NCBI RefSeq assembly: GCF_000350485.1
Contig: NZ_AORV01000010.1
Location: 27,974 to 91,973, forward strand
Source of the DNA: Ruminiclostridium cellobioparum subsp. termitidis CT1112
GTDB taxonomy: Bacteria > Bacillota > Clostridia > Acetivibrionales > DSM-1351
Reading direction: 5' to 3'
DNA length: 64,000 nucleotides
Position numbers and translations under genes: made by a program. The notes under the pieces were generated by a model. That model worked only from the letters and a program-made list of their open reading frames with translations, searched no databases and had not been told where the DNA came from. This document shows, piece by piece, positions 8,149 to 17,426 of this stretch; position 1 is the stretch's first letter; each line of letters opens with the position of its first letter.

Positions 8149-9686
8149 ATTGCCTCCTCCAGAGGTTTTGCAGAGGCAAAGAATTGATACTCCTTGTTTG
8201 CAAACCGGACTAAATCGTTGTTTAATACCTTATTCCTTGTATTGGGCACCAGTCTTTTGTCATTGACAAAAGTTCCGTTCCTCGAATTACAGTCAACCAG
8301 ATAATAAATCCCCTCTTCAGATAATATCTCGGCATGTATTTTCCCAACCGCACTGCTGTTGACCACGGCATCAACCAGTCCTTCCATGCGGCCTACCAGA
8401 ATACTGCTTTTGTCAAATTCAATAACAGCCTCCCCCTGTGTTTCCTTTAAATATGCCCCGGCATTAATACCAGGTTTTCTTATTATTTCTGTTTCACCAC
8501 TGTAAACGCCTTGAGGTTCAGGGATTTTATCTTTACTGCTCTCCTGTTTGGAAACTGTGTCCATTTCAGCCCTGGGAATTGATTCTTTTCCCAAGTACTC
8601 TTTTTCAGAAAAAACTCCGGCCCTCATTTTATCCGCTATAAAGCTTATTACCTCCGTTCCATTGCCTTTAAACGTATTTCCGTTCCTCTCCCTGATCAGC
8701 CTAAAAACAAGTATGTCAACGCTTGCAAGAATCACGAAGGCAATAATAGCTGTTATACTTTTACCTTCACCGGTATCAATAAATCCACTGGTTATTGCAA
8801 AGATATATGCTATTAATAATATTGGCTGAAGCAGGATAAAACCTGTGTTTACTTTTTTACCCGTTTCCTCTTTGATGTTTTTTTCAATATCTTTTTTCTG
8901 TATAATTCCGGGTTTATAGTTTTCAGTATTGTTGTTTTCCTCATTGGATAAAGGTATTTTAATATTTCTGGCCTGTGCTGCAGTCCTGGATTTTTTATCT
9001 GTTTTCTCATTGATTTTTTTGTCCGCCTTTCTCCCCATTCTTTTTTCACGTACGGGGTCCGCTGTATCATCAGTGTAATTTTCCAAAGCCTGAACCTGAT
9101 TCTTAATGTCAATTTTAAGAAGGATTTCCAGTTGAGCTTTAAGGATGCTGAGATTGAACAAATCGCTCTTGATTACCTCAAGAAGCCTTTGCAGATAGTT
9201 ATCACTGTCCTCCCTGTAAAAATTGGCCATATCCACAATGAGCCTTATAAAGAAGGTTTTATAATCATTTTTAATTCCTGAAAACGGGAGATATACAAAG
9301 TAAAGCTCAATCCTTTCGGGCTCCACAAAAATATACCTCTCATCCAGCAGGATATTGCAATCATAGAGTAAATAATTTTTCATGCGGCAAATATTATTTA
9401 TAATATTAAGAGCCATTATTAAAAACTCATTCCTCGAAAATTTTTTCCTGGACATGAAATTTGCCAGAGAGCACTTGGAGGTAACATTATAAAAGCAGTT
9501 CAACCCGTTTCCCACATAGTTGATATTGAATTTCAGTAAACCGTTTATATTGTTGTTCAGCAGCATTTGCACCTGGTAATTCAAAATACTGCTGCAATCT
9601 TTTGCTCTTAAAACCAAATAATTGGATATTGAATCATTTTCAAACAGCACATCAAAAGCAAACTCTTTTTCAAAATCTTGGTCCAT
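8145..9686 (-). CDS. FHA-domain membrane protein with DUF6382-like N-terminus
   Basis: 513 residues from the ATG at 9684-9686, chosen because GAGGTG stands eight bases upstream; an in-frame ATG at 9713 has no ribosome site. Residues 1-190 resemble DUF6382, found before FHA domains in clostridial Tad loci. A Lys/Glu-rich linker follows, then two membrane helices around 285-330, another linker, and a C-terminal FHA domain (about 420-505) with SSILVGRMEG, SAVGKIHAEIL and NSRNGTFVND. These are the Arg, Ser-x-x-H and Asn residues that bind phosphothreonine. It may link pilus assembly to Ser/Thr phosphorylation. No kinase gene lies beside it. Confidence 0.87.
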   Translation of the reverse strand: MDQDFEKEFAFDVLFENDSISNYLVLRAKDCSSILNYQVQMLLNNNINGLLKFNINYVGNGLNCFYNVTSKCSLANFMSRKKFSRNEFLIMALNIINNICRMKNYLLYDCNILLDERYIFVEPERIELYFVYLPFSGIKNDYKTFFIRLIVDMANFYREDSDNYLQRLLEVIKSDLFNLSILKAQLEILLKIDIKNQVQALENYTDDTADPVREKRMGRKADKKINEKTDKKSRTAAQARNIKIPLSNEENNNTENYKPGIIQKKDIEKNIKEETGKKVNTGFILLQPILLIAYIFAITSGFIDTGEGKSITAIIAFVILASVDILVFRLIRERNGNTFKGNGTEVISFIADKMRAGVFSEKEYLGKESIPRAEMDTVSKQESSKDKIPEPQGVYSGETEIIRKPGINAGAYLKETQGEAVIEFDKSSILVGRMEGLVDAVVNSSAVGKIHAEILSEEGIYYLVDCNSRNGTFVNDKRLVPNTRNKVLNNDLVRFANKEYQFFASAKPLEEAI

Positions 9687-9713
9687 TAGGAACACCTCAC
9701 AGGAAAAGTACAT

Positions 9714-10241
9714 TTAAAAATTTAAAATAGCTGTCGCCAGGAGAATAAAGGGTGCAAAAGGTATCTCTGTTTTCAGGCCGGTTTTTTTGAAAACTATCAG
9801 AAATACTGAAAACATGCCTGACAAAATAATTGAGAGAAACAAAATTCCCGGGATCATGGAAAAACCCAAAAAGAAACCGGTTAATGCAAACAGCAGCAGA
9901 TCACCACCTCCAATCTGACCTCTGGTTAAAACCATAAAGAAAGCAAATATGAAAAATGACAGTACACCGCCTAAAATGTGCCCCAACATACTAGAAGTTC
10001 CATCAAAGATAAGAATGATCAGCATTCCCAGTACGAGCGCCGGAAATACCAGCCACAAGGGTATTAATCCGGTGCTCAAGTCACTGATGGCAGCAATAAG
10101 TTGAATAACCAGCAGAACAGCCATAAGTATTGCTTTGAGGCTCCCATCGGCAGTTAAAAACAACCGGACTTCAGTGCCCAAACCTATTATCAGTATCAAA
10201 ACCATGGGCAAAGCAATTTTCCTTTCGATTGCCTTAATCAT
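9714..10241 (-). CDS. Prepilin peptidase, A24 family, proximal copy
   Basis: 175 residues from the ATG at 10239-10241, which overlaps the stop region of the preceding TadE-like gene and has GGGGAG upstream. An in-frame ATG at 10307 is possible but lacks a ribosome site. The catalytic aspartates are in AAISDLSTGLIP and GQIGGGDLLLFALTG. About six membrane helices are predicted by eye. It differs in sequence from the distal copy (7636-8148), so the two may have different substrates, such as the major pilin and the TadE-like proteins. It ends one base before the alternative ATG of the FHA gene. Confidence 0.88.
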   Translation of the reverse strand: MIKAIERKIALPMVLILIIGLGTEVRLFLTADGSLKAILMAVLLVIQLIAAISDLSTGLIPLWLVFPALVLGMLIILIFDGTSSMLGHILGGVLSFFIFAFFMVLTRGQIGGGDLLLFALTGFFLGFSMIPGILFLSIILSGMFSVFLIVFKKTGLKTEIPFAPFILLATAILNF

Positions 10242-11313
10242 TTTCAGCTTTTTTCTCCCCGCTTTCTCCGGTGTCAGCTTTTGTACCTCCGCTGCCCTGT
10301 TTCCCATAGGCTTTAACAGGTTTTAAGGTTATTCCCCTGCTTTCAGCCAGACCGATACATTTGTCAATAACACTTTGCTGATTTGAAGCAAGCTCTATCT
10401 CAGGGATTATAAGTAACAGTTCCTTTCGGAAAATATCCGAGCTCCTTATGGAAACTTCTCCGCAGGTCCCACCGTTAAACTCCTTCAATTTATTTATGTA
10501 ACTTGTTATTTTCTTTTCAAGGTTTACAGGATCCTTGTAATAAGCTTCCTCGATGTTTAGACTTTTAATGCTGGTTACAGTTCCGTTCCCATACTTTGCA
10601 ACAGTCGGAAAGTTAAAGGGCAGATTTGCACCCTGGAGCTTTCTTATTTCCTGACCGCGTTTTAAATTGGTCATATCCCATACACTTTTATTATTTTCTT
10701 CCTCATCCCCGCTGCCCCCTACACCCTCCTCACCTGCCCAGATGCAAACCGATGACGTCTGTCTGATTTTTACTCCCGGGAGAAGCCCGGACAGGAAAGG
10801 AAACCTCATTTTATAACCCACTGAAATGTCTATGCTTCTCCCATCAGCCAGCATCCTGCTTTCGGAAAAATCCAATCCCTCAAATCCATCCTCTATGTTC
10901 AGTCCCAGAAGTCCCTTTTCAACTGCCGTATTAAAGCACGCCTCAAGCTGATTTCCCACAAGCAGCCTCGCGGCAGGTATCAGAGCCACTTGTGCTCTCA
11001 CACGGTCGGTCACATCCTTCCCGGCCTCACGTATGCTTGACGCCAGCCAGTTATCTCCCAGTGTATCCTCTACAGTATTTGAACTGCTGAACTTTTCAAT
11101 ACCTCCGATAACTTCTTCAGCATTTGTTTTATAATACAAAAGGCCATAAACACCCATTTGCCGGCATGCTCCCGCCAGTGCATTCTGCATGATTTCATGC
11201 GTGAAATATATTTTTAGTATGAAAGCGAAGGACATAACCCCTATAATAAAAAACGGAAGAATTACGGCAGCTTCAACGGTAATTGCTCCCTTACGGAACC
11301 TGTTTCTCTTCAT
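10234..11313 (-). CDS. TadE-like pseudopilin/pilus-associated protein, 359 aa
   Basis: The N-terminus KGAITVEAAVILPFFIIG (residues 8-25) is a TadE-type leader: a basic start, a Gly, then Glu at the fifth position after it and a single hydrophobic helix. Cleavage by a prepilin peptidase behind this Gly is likely. The remaining 310 residues are extracytoplasmic and low in similarity to known proteins, with a Gly/Glu-rich segment (GEEGVGGSGDEEENN) in the middle and a Gly-rich acidic tail. The protein is longer than minimal TadE. It is followed directly by a prepilin peptidase gene. Confidence 0.85.
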   Translation of the reverse strand: MKRNRFRKGAITVEAAVILPFFIIGVMSFAFILKIYFTHEIMQNALAGACRQMGVYGLLYYKTNAEEVIGGIEKFSSSNTVEDTLGDNWLASSIREAGKDVTDRVRAQVALIPAARLLVGNQLEACFNTAVEKGLLGLNIEDGFEGLDFSESRMLADGRSIDISVGYKMRFPFLSGLLPGVKIRQTSSVCIWAGEEGVGGSGDEEENNKSVWDMTNLKRGQEIRKLQGANLPFNFPTVAKYGNGTVTSIKSLNIEEAYYKDPVNLEKKITSYINKLKEFNGGTCGEVSIRSSDIFRKELLLIIPEIELASNQQSVIDKCIGLAESRGITLKPVKAYGKQGSGGTKADTGESGEKKAEND

Positions 11314-11330
11314 GCAGCCTCCTTGCCGGT

Positions 11331-12992
11331 TTAATAACTCAACAGCATACCCTCGTTGATATCAGTTCTGGAAATGTTTCTTCTCTGTTCCAGGGAAAAA
11401 GCCGGGATGGATAAAAAGAGATTTTTCATGGATACCGTTGTATCGGCCGCCAAAGCCACGTGTGTATCTTCTATTGAGAAGCCCTGGAGGGACATAGCCA
11501 CATTTAATTGTATGAGGTCCTGGGTCCTGGCCAGCTTTTTTTCCTTGTCGGTCAACAGCAGAAATATTCTCAGATAATCCTGATAGCTTAAAAGCAATGG
11601 ATTATTATTGGCCTCTGCAGTTTTTTTGTTGTTAATTGCACCTGATATATCTGTTTTCCACTGGTCTCCGTTTTTATACAAAGCTATTTTCTCTCCCTGA
11701 CTTAGCTGTTCCTGATCGTAAAGTGACTCAAACATGGCCCAGGAAAAAACCAGCATGGTTTGTATCAAGGGGGTCGACAAGCCTGCACTCCAACTGCTCA
11801 GCGCCGCGGCCAGGGCAGTTACCCTGTTCATTTTGGAAGGGTCGGTATAAATGTGTATTACATTTGCAGCAAGCCTTACAGCAAGTATTTCTGATGTTAT
11901 CAGCATGGAGTTGACGGCTTCATCCTTGTTTCCGTTAATTATGTATTCAACCTCATAGCATGAAAAGAAACCGTTTCTTTGATACTTGTCTTCTGATCTC
12001 AAATTATAGGCCTCGCTGTCAGTCTCACCTTTCAAAAGCGGAACATCGTGTCTGAAAATTCCCATTATGTACTCATTAACAAACAAGTCTTCAGCTATAT
12101 TCAGTTTTATCTGCTCAAAGCCGCTTTCTTTTTCTCCAATGTATTGCAGCTCCTTTTCGGCACCGTTTGTGGTATTAAAGTCCAGTATATCCCAGTCGGA
12201 ATTTTCCTCCTGAAGCATCCGCTTTTTGGAAGGAAGCTGCGTCAGCAAGCTATGGTCGATGGTTTTCATCTCTCCTTTTGATTTAAAGGCTTTTTGCAAT
12301 ACCTGAAGCACCTTGTCCCTATTGTCTTCATCCTCCGAAGAAGCAGGTCCGGACTTATTAAAAGTGTAATTTATCTCCTGTGGCTGGAATGAATCCAATG
12401 CCGACAGGAAGCTGCCTTCACTTTCACCGGCCTTTTCAATGGCGTTAAGGCAGCTGACGATATTTGATTCCAGACTTCTTATTATTGAGCCGGAATTATC
12501 TTCCCCAATAATATCCTTCATGTTTGACAGGCTTTGATTATAGGCTTTTTGTATTTCTTCGATACCCTCCCGGCTGTCACTTACAAACTTCATTTCTTCC
12601 TCTATTCTGTTGAGCAGGTCACCCTTTTGAACAGTTATGCTTTGTGAATAATCTGCTGCCACCGTATTTAAGTTTTTAAACAAATTTAAATTATCCAATA
12701 TTGTATTTTTTATATTTGCTTTAGCATTATTAATATCTGTGAGTTCGGCTCTGACAGAGTTTATTTCGCTCAGCAGGCTCTTTCTGGTACCGGCATCTTT
12801 TTCATTGGAATACATTCCCTGAAGGTCCCCCAGTCTTGCCGATATTTCCTCGATAATCGAATTTTTCTCTATAAGCTGTTCTTTTAAATCCTTAATCTTT
12901 ACTGCCATAGCCGAATTATTTATGGCACCGGCTTTTTCCTCCAGTAGCATTTGAAGTTTACCTATTGCTCCCGCTTTCTTATCTGTTTCCAT
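11331..12992 (-). CDS. C-terminal part of a split DUF5702-like pilus-locus protein
   Basis: 553 residues as read from the ATG at 12990-12992. It begins with long coiled coils (about residues 5-190; KIKDLKEQLIEKNSIIEEIS) and ends in a globular region with FSWAMFESLYDQ and LSYQDYLRIFLLL, which are typical of the C-terminal half of clostridial DUF5702 proteins. It has no leader or membrane anchor of its own, and no clear ribosome site precedes its ATG. The preceding frame (12979-13476) supplies the missing anchor, so the two are probably one gene interrupted by one extra A in the A5 run near 12985-12992. Confidence 0.8.
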   Translation of the reverse strand: METDKKAGAIGKLQMLLEEKAGAINNSAMAVKIKDLKEQLIEKNSIIEEISARLGDLQGMYSNEKDAGTRKSLLSEINSVRAELTDINNAKANIKNTILDNLNLFKNLNTVAADYSQSITVQKGDLLNRIEEEMKFVSDSREGIEEIQKAYNQSLSNMKDIIGEDNSGSIIRSLESNIVSCLNAIEKAGESEGSFLSALDSFQPQEINYTFNKSGPASSEDEDNRDKVLQVLQKAFKSKGEMKTIDHSLLTQLPSKKRMLQEENSDWDILDFNTTNGAEKELQYIGEKESGFEQIKLNIAEDLFVNEYIMGIFRHDVPLLKGETDSEAYNLRSEDKYQRNGFFSCYEVEYIINGNKDEAVNSMLITSEILAVRLAANVIHIYTDPSKMNRVTALAAALSSWSAGLSTPLIQTMLVFSWAMFESLYDQEQLSQGEKIALYKNGDQWKTDISGAINNKKTAEANNNPLLLSYQDYLRIFLLLTDKEKKLARTQDLIQLNVAMSLQGFSIEDTHVALAADTTVSMKNLFLSIPAFSLEQRRNISRTDINEGMLLSY

Positions 12993-13476
12993 TTTTCTTT
13001 TGTAGACTTTTGAGCCTTTTGATAAATTTTTTTATCCCTTCAATTTTTGAGAGAAGTTCTGAAGCTATTTCAAGAGGAGCCCGGTATTTCATGAACTCCA
13101 TTATCTGCTCTTCAAAAATCTTATTGTTCCCCAAACCGAAGGGCCGCTCCAATTTTATATTTTCAATGTTAAAGCCGTAAAGAAAATCCTGACTGCCTAT
13201 ATTTAAATTTTTGGAAAAGTATTCCTCGAAACTGTCATTAACAGTTTCGTTATCCAGATAAAAACCAAATAGTCCGTATTGTTCCTTAAGTTCATTGTTA
13301 TAACATGCAAGCACCGAGGAAAGGGCAGTCTGGCTGGCTCTCTGCACCTGGGAATGGGCGAGCCTGATTCTGGCCGCATCGGTAAAGGTGCCTGCCACCA
13401 GAAAAATTGAAGATAATACTATACTGATAAAAACAGTAATAGACCCTTTATTATAAATTGGTTTTACTGCTTTCAT
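12979..13476 (-). CDS. N-terminal part of a split DUF5702-like pilus-locus protein
   Basis: 165 residues. The start NKGSITVFISIVLSSIFLVAG resembles DUF5702/TadG-type N-termini, a short basic leader followed by one membrane helix. The following segment (DAARIRLAHSQVQRASQTAL, then LKEQYGLFGFYLDN and EQIMEFMKYRAP) is the conserved N-terminal block of this family. It stops at TAA at 12979-12981, 14 bases inside the next frame. Removing one A from the AAAAA run just upstream would join it to the 553-residue frame, giving about 714 residues, near the family norm. A GGTGAAGAGA site precedes the ATG. Confidence 0.8.
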   Translation of the reverse strand: MKAVKPIYNKGSITVFISIVLSSIFLVAGTFTDAARIRLAHSQVQRASQTALSSVLACYNNELKEQYGLFGFYLDNETVNDSFEEYFSKNLNIGSQDFLYGFNIENIKLERPFGLGNNKIFEEQIMEFMKYRAPLEIASELLSKIEGIKKFIKRLKSLQKKNGNR

Positions 13477-13494
13477 TATCTCTTCACCACACTT

Positions 13495-14130
13495 TTAGTG
13501 TTTTTTTAGCAGTTTGCCTATTATCTCATTAACCTCCGAGCCGGTTCCTATCCATTTATTATCGCTGTTAACCATGCAGTTTTTTATATCGATAACCATA
13601 TCCAGATTCCTGACAAATTCAGCGTTATCCTCCAGAGGAGTTGAGATCTCAGCCCTTATTGCCAGTTGGGGAGAAATGCCGAAAATTGCGAGCAGCTTTC
13701 CGGCAGGAAGCGGATAATTTTCCTCAATCCCAACCTTCAGCTGGTTGATCAATAAACTGTAATGTGTATCAATTTTTGCTGTTTTTCCCGAATTGATTAT
13801 GGAGGGCTCAAGACCGGTTAATGTGTATGTTTCTATACTGCCCTTTTTGACCGCTGTGTTGGAATCGAAAATTCTCCAGTATAAATTTGTTTGGGGCGGC
13901 CATTGAGAATTTGATTTAAATTGTTTTACATAATATGCTGCCCCCCGGTTGGAAGCTTCGCTTGCAGCACTTTGAAGAGAGATATATTGATACATAATTA
14001 TAAAGCAGTAAACCAGAACAACCATCAGTAAAAATACCAACGAAAATACAATGGAAGCTTCTACCGTAAAACTGCCCTTCTTATTAAAGCAAAGTACCAT
14101 TGACTTTATTTTATTCAGAACTTGCTTCAC
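13495..14130 (-). CDS. TadE-like pseudopilin, 211 aa
   Basis: The start is GTG at 14128-14130, with GGGGATGAGA upstream. The sequence KKGSFTVEASIVFSLVFLLM (about residues 17-36) is a classic TadE leader: Gly, then Glu at position +5, then a membrane helix. The C-terminal 170 residues should face outward and contain no Cys pair except near the end. TadE and TadF proteins are minor pseudopilins needed for Flp pilus assembly. It lies between the major pilin and the split DUF5702-like gene. Confidence 0.87.
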   Translation of the reverse strand: MKQVLNKIKSMVLCFNKKGSFTVEASIVFSLVFLLMVVLVYCFIIMYQYISLQSAASEASNRGAAYYVKQFKSNSQWPPQTNLYWRIFDSNTAVKKGSIETYTLTGLEPSIINSGKTAKIDTHYSLLINQLKVGIEENYPLPAGKLLAIFGISPQLAIRAEISTPLEDNAEFVRNLDMVIDIKNCMVNSDNKWIGTGSEVNEIIGKLLKKH

Positions 14131-14194
14131 TCTTTCTCATCCCCTATTCTGGCAGGCAGTCATTTTCTCAATTGTCCGGGCCGCCATAGCATCG

Positions 14195-14211
14195 GGGGAG
14201 ATAAACTCCCC
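14195..14211 (-). other. Short hairpin behind the pilin gene
   Basis: Perfect 6-bp stem (GGGGAG / CTCCCC) with a 5-base loop, 32 bases past the flp stop and ahead of the TadE-like gene. It lacks a T-run, so it could protect the 3' end of an abundant pilin message rather than end transcription. This role is inferred. Confidence 0.45.
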
Positions 14212-14242
14212 ATTTTATACGAGGTTATCAAATGTAAAATTC

Positions 14243-14452
14243 TCAGCCGGCAAGAGTACCCTGGGTTCCGTTTTTATTATTCTCAAGCTTGCTTGCATCA
14301 GGAAACAGATTGTTGATTATAGCATTCACAAAGTTGATGAGCTGCTTTCTGAAAAGCAATGCAACTCCCACCAATACAGCTATAATAATTATTACCTCAA
14401 CAGTACCCATCCCATCTTCTTCTGTAAAAAACCTTTTTAATGCAGAATTCAT
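14243..14452 (-). CDS. flp: Flp-type IVb major pilin
   Basis: 69 residues, the size of Flp pilins. EEDGMGTVEVIIIIAVLVGVA has the processing site (Gly before Met-Gly-Thr-Val-Glu) with Glu at +5 and a 20-residue hydrophobic helix. A short polar tail follows (DASKLENNKNGTQGTLAG). AGGAGG lies seven bases upstream of the ATG, one of the strongest ribosome sites in the locus, as expected for the most abundant subunit. The gene lies right after tadC, with a hairpin behind it. Confidence 0.9.
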   Translation of the reverse strand: MNSALKRFFTEEDGMGTVEVIIIIAVLVGVALLFRKQLINFVNAIINNLFPDASKLENNKNGTQGTLAG

Positions 14453-14491
14453 AACTGACCTCCTAAATAATAAAATCTTGATATTCCCTTT

Positions 14492-15391
14492 TTAAAAATC
14501 CGATGCTATCCCCTGCATGGAGAGAACTGCAGGAGTTACGACTATTATTAAAATCGCAAAAAACATTATCATCATCGGGAACAGGAGTTTTGTTGAAGCT
14601 TCCTCTCCCAATTTTCTTACTGCACTTTTGCGCATCTCCCAGCATTCATTTGACTGCAATCTCAATGAGAGGACCAAATCAGTTCCTCCCCTCTTGGTAT
14701 TTTGCAAAATTGTCGACATTAATCTTGATATTTCAGGCACTTTGACCCTTTTTGCAAACTGGCTGTAGGCCTCGGCTTCATTCTTCCCTGCTTTCAGGTC
14801 GCATACAGTTTTCTCAACCTCTTGATAAAAAGTGCTCCTGCTGCCGGTTCTGTCGCCGGAAATCTTCTCCCAGGCCTTTGACATTGTCATCCCTGCATTT
14901 AACAGTAAGGTAAGTTTATTAATAAAATTCGGAAATTCCAGCTGAATCTCCAGTCTTCTCAATTTCACCCTGTTCTTCAGACGTGTATCCTCCACTATCA
15001 TAATTAAGGCCATCAGCATTACAATGTAAATCATATATGACAGATCATATCCTGAAGCCAGAGCAGTAATCAATTCCAAAATGACAAAAAGTGCAAATAG
15101 GGCAATCTTATTGGCATACATTACTCTTATGTAAAAGAAGGAGTATTCCTGACCGTATACTTCACAAATAAAGTTAAGGATTCTCCTGTCATAGGCAGAA
15201 TTAAACGAATAGCCATATCTGTCAAGAACATACAGGCCGATAGGAAGAAATCTTTTCAAAAAGCGGTCCTTTGACTTGTCCAGAGCCTTAATATATGCCA
15301 GGTACCTGGCATAGTTACCCGCAAGTATGACCAGCAGGTACGAGATACTGCCCATGAGAGCAGCTAATGTGATTATTTTTATAAGAAGCAT
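14492..15391 (-). CDS. tadC: TadC-like type II secretion F-domain platform protein
   Basis: 299 residues with membrane helices near residues 5-25, 95-135 and 265-290. The T2SSF cytoplasmic domain spans about 150-260 (FPNFINKLTLLLNAGMTMSKAWEK is its conserved start, GGTDLVLSLR follows). It pairs with the TadB-like protein as the inner-membrane platform for pilin polymerisation. The ATG follows the tadB stop by only three bases. Confidence 0.9.
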   Translation of the reverse strand: MLLIKIITLAALMGSISYLLVILAGNYARYLAYIKALDKSKDRFLKRFLPIGLYVLDRYGYSFNSAYDRRILNFICEVYGQEYSFFYIRVMYANKIALFALFVILELITALASGYDLSYMIYIVMLMALIMIVEDTRLKNRVKLRRLEIQLEFPNFINKLTLLLNAGMTMSKAWEKISGDRTGSRSTFYQEVEKTVCDLKAGKNEAEAYSQFAKRVKVPEISRLMSTILQNTKRGGTDLVLSLRLQSNECWEMRKSAVRKLGEEASTKLLFPMMIMFFAILIIVVTPAVLSMQGIASDF

Positions 15392-15394
15392 ATT

Positions 15395-16138
15395 TCACAA
15401 CCTAATATTCATAATTTTACCGGATAGTACATAAGCAGCCCATAGCAGCAGCAGGCACAATGTCATTGCCATTTTCCCCTGAACCGTTGTAAATATGGGA
15501 CTGATGTAATCCTGGGCAGTCAGGGATAAAAGAAGAATCATAGCAACAGGCATAATATTCAAGATTTTTTGCTCAAAATTTCTTGAAGACAACAGAGTTT
15601 CTATTTCCTGCTTCATTTCTATTTTGTCGCTTATTATTCCCGAGGCATTCTTTATTGCTTCTATCAAATTCCCTCCGGCCCTCTTGCAAATGCTTATCAC
15701 ATCGGAAAAATTAACTATATCCTCCAATTTGCTGCGTTTGGCCAGATCCCATATGGCCTCCTCCACTGTGATGTTTAAAGACAGCTTATGAATTATGATT
15801 CTGGTCTCTTTGATTATGTCGCTCTCTTCACCTGGGTATAGAACGAGCAAATCGCCCAGGGCAACATTGAAGGCATTCTCTATTGCTTTGCCTGAAGACA
15901 GAGAGGAGGCCAAAGATGTCAGCAAATCTTTAAACTGAATATTCAGCTCATTTTTTCGTTTGTCTATCAATTGCTTTTTCTTATACTTCAGGTATAAAAT
16001 TCCCAACGGACTGAGAATTCCGGCAAATACAACACTTCTGTAAAAGAGATAGGAAACTGTAAAAATAACTGCTGAAGCAAGTAATATATAGAATACCTTC
16101 CATTTCAGAGGTATCAAATAAATATCGTAGTCCTGCAA
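15395..16138 (-). CDS. tadB: TadB-like type II secretion F-domain platform protein
   Basis: 247 residues, starting at TTG (16136-16138) with AAGGAGGG seven bases upstream. Two N-terminal helices (about 12-50), a T2SSF domain (about 65-190, LLTSLASSLSSGKAIENAFN), then two C-terminal helices. CKRAGGNLIEAIKNAS is the conserved Gly-Gly loop of the family. It partners the TadC-like protein and receives energy from the TadA ATPase encoded just upstream. Confidence 0.9.
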   Translation of the reverse strand: MQDYDIYLIPLKWKVFYILLASAVIFTVSYLFYRSVVFAGILSPLGILYLKYKKKQLIDKRKNELNIQFKDLLTSLASSLSSGKAIENAFNVALGDLLVLYPGEESDIIKETRIIIHKLSLNITVEEAIWDLAKRSKLEDIVNFSDVISICKRAGGNLIEAIKNASGIISDKIEMKQEIETLLSSRNFEQKILNIMPVAMILLLSLTAQDYISPIFTTVQGKMAMTLCLLLLWAAYVLSGKIMNIRL

Positions 16139-16187
16139 AAACTATCCCTCCTTAAACATCAGTGAAATCATATTCACTGACAATATA

Positions 16188-17423
16188 CTATATATCACAT
16201 GATAAGCCTGCATTTATCATTTTTTGAGTATTAACCAATGGATTTGCACTTCTTTCCAAACAGCCGGTAACCTTGCCGGTTAAACCGGTATTGTCCCCAT
16301 GAACCTCTTCAAAGCTAAACAGCGGGTTGAGCATATACTGTCCGTTCTCAAGACCCAGCACTTCTGAAATTTCAAGTGTTCGTCTGGATTTATCCCTCAA
16401 TCTTGACAGAAAAACAATTATATCTATTGCCGAGGCTATCTGCTTACGTACTGCTTCAAGGGGTATGGCCGATGAGCTCAATATCATTGTCTCAAGCCTT
16501 GACAGCATATCCATGGCTGAATTGGCATGGCCTGTTGAAAGTGAACCGTCATGACCCGTATTCATTGCCTGCAGCATGTCAATAGCTTCAGGTCCTCTTA
16601 CTTCGCCAACTATGATCCTGTTTGGCCTCATTCTAAGAGAGGTCTTTATCAAATCCCTGATGGTGATCTCACCTCTTCCCTCCAGATTGGCATTTCTGGT
16701 CTCAAGCCTGACGAGGTTCGGGATATTGTGTATTTGCAGTTCTGCAGAATCTTCTATTGTAATGATTCTCTCATCCTGTGGGATATAATTTGATAATGCA
16801 TTGAGAAAGGTGGTTTTGCCAGAACCGGTTCCGCCGCTGATAAAAATATTGTATTTTGCCACCACCAGTTTTCTCAGAGTATCGGCGGCTTGGGCCGTCA
16901 ATGACCCAAGCTCTATGAGCTTTTCCATATTAACGGGTTTGTCGGGAAATTTTCTGATGGTAACGATTGGCCCATTAAGAGCAATGGGCGGAAGAACCAC
17001 ATTTATTCTTGAGCCGTCTTTGAGCCTGGCATCCACAATAGGTGTGGACTCGTTGACCGTCCGGTTTACTGCTGTTACCATTATTTGAATTATGTCTTCC
17101 AGCTTTTGAGAAGATTCAAAATGAAGATCAAGTCTTTCACTTTTTCCATTCCTCTCTATAAAAATATTATCCGGCCCGTTTATCATTATCTCGGTGATAC
17201 CGGGGTCCTCAAGCACGGGCTGGATAATATCAAGTCTGCGCAGGGAATTGAAAATGGACGATATTATTTCCTTCTTTTCACAGGTGCTTAAAATAATTTC
17301 TCTCGATTTTTCAAATACCGATTTTTCAACTATTTCACTAATTTCTTCATCCGATAAATTCCTCTTTAAATCAATTCTTTCATTTATAGCAGCTTTAATT
17401 TCGTTTACCAGGTTCTGATTCAA
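16188..17423 (-). CDS. tadA: TadA/CpaF-type pilus assembly ATPase
   Basis: 411 residues. The start is TTG at 17421-17423 with GGAGG seven bases ahead. An N-terminal helical domain contains [20 protein letters not shown]. The ATPase core has Walker [10 protein letters not shown] (about 197-205), an Asp box ([10 protein letters not shown]), Walker [10 protein letters not shown] and a His box ([10 protein letters not shown]). All are intact. It belongs to the secretion-NTPase superfamily and powers Flp pilus extension. The last 45 residues are a variable tail. Confidence 0.95.
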   Translation of the reverse strand: MNQNLVNEIKAAINERIDLKRNLSDEEISEIVEKSVFEKSREIILSTCEKKEIISSIFNSLRRLDIIQPVLEDPGITEIMINGPDNIFIERNGKSERLDLHFESSQKLEDIIQIMVTAVNRTVNESTPIVDARLKDGSRINVVLPPIALNGPIVTIRKFPDKPVNMEKLIELGSLTAQAADTLRKLVVAKYNIFISGGTGSGKTTFLNALSNYIPQDERIITIEDSAELQIHNIPNLVRLETRNANLEGRGEITIRDLIKTSLRMRPNRIIVGEVRGPEAIDMLQAMNTGHDGSLSTGHANSAMDMLSRLETMILSSSAIPLEAVRKQIASAIDIIVFLSRLRDKSRRTLEISEVLGLENGQYMLNPLFSFEEVHGDNTGLTGKVTGCLERSANPLVNTQKMINAGLSCDI

Positions 17424-17426
17424 TTT

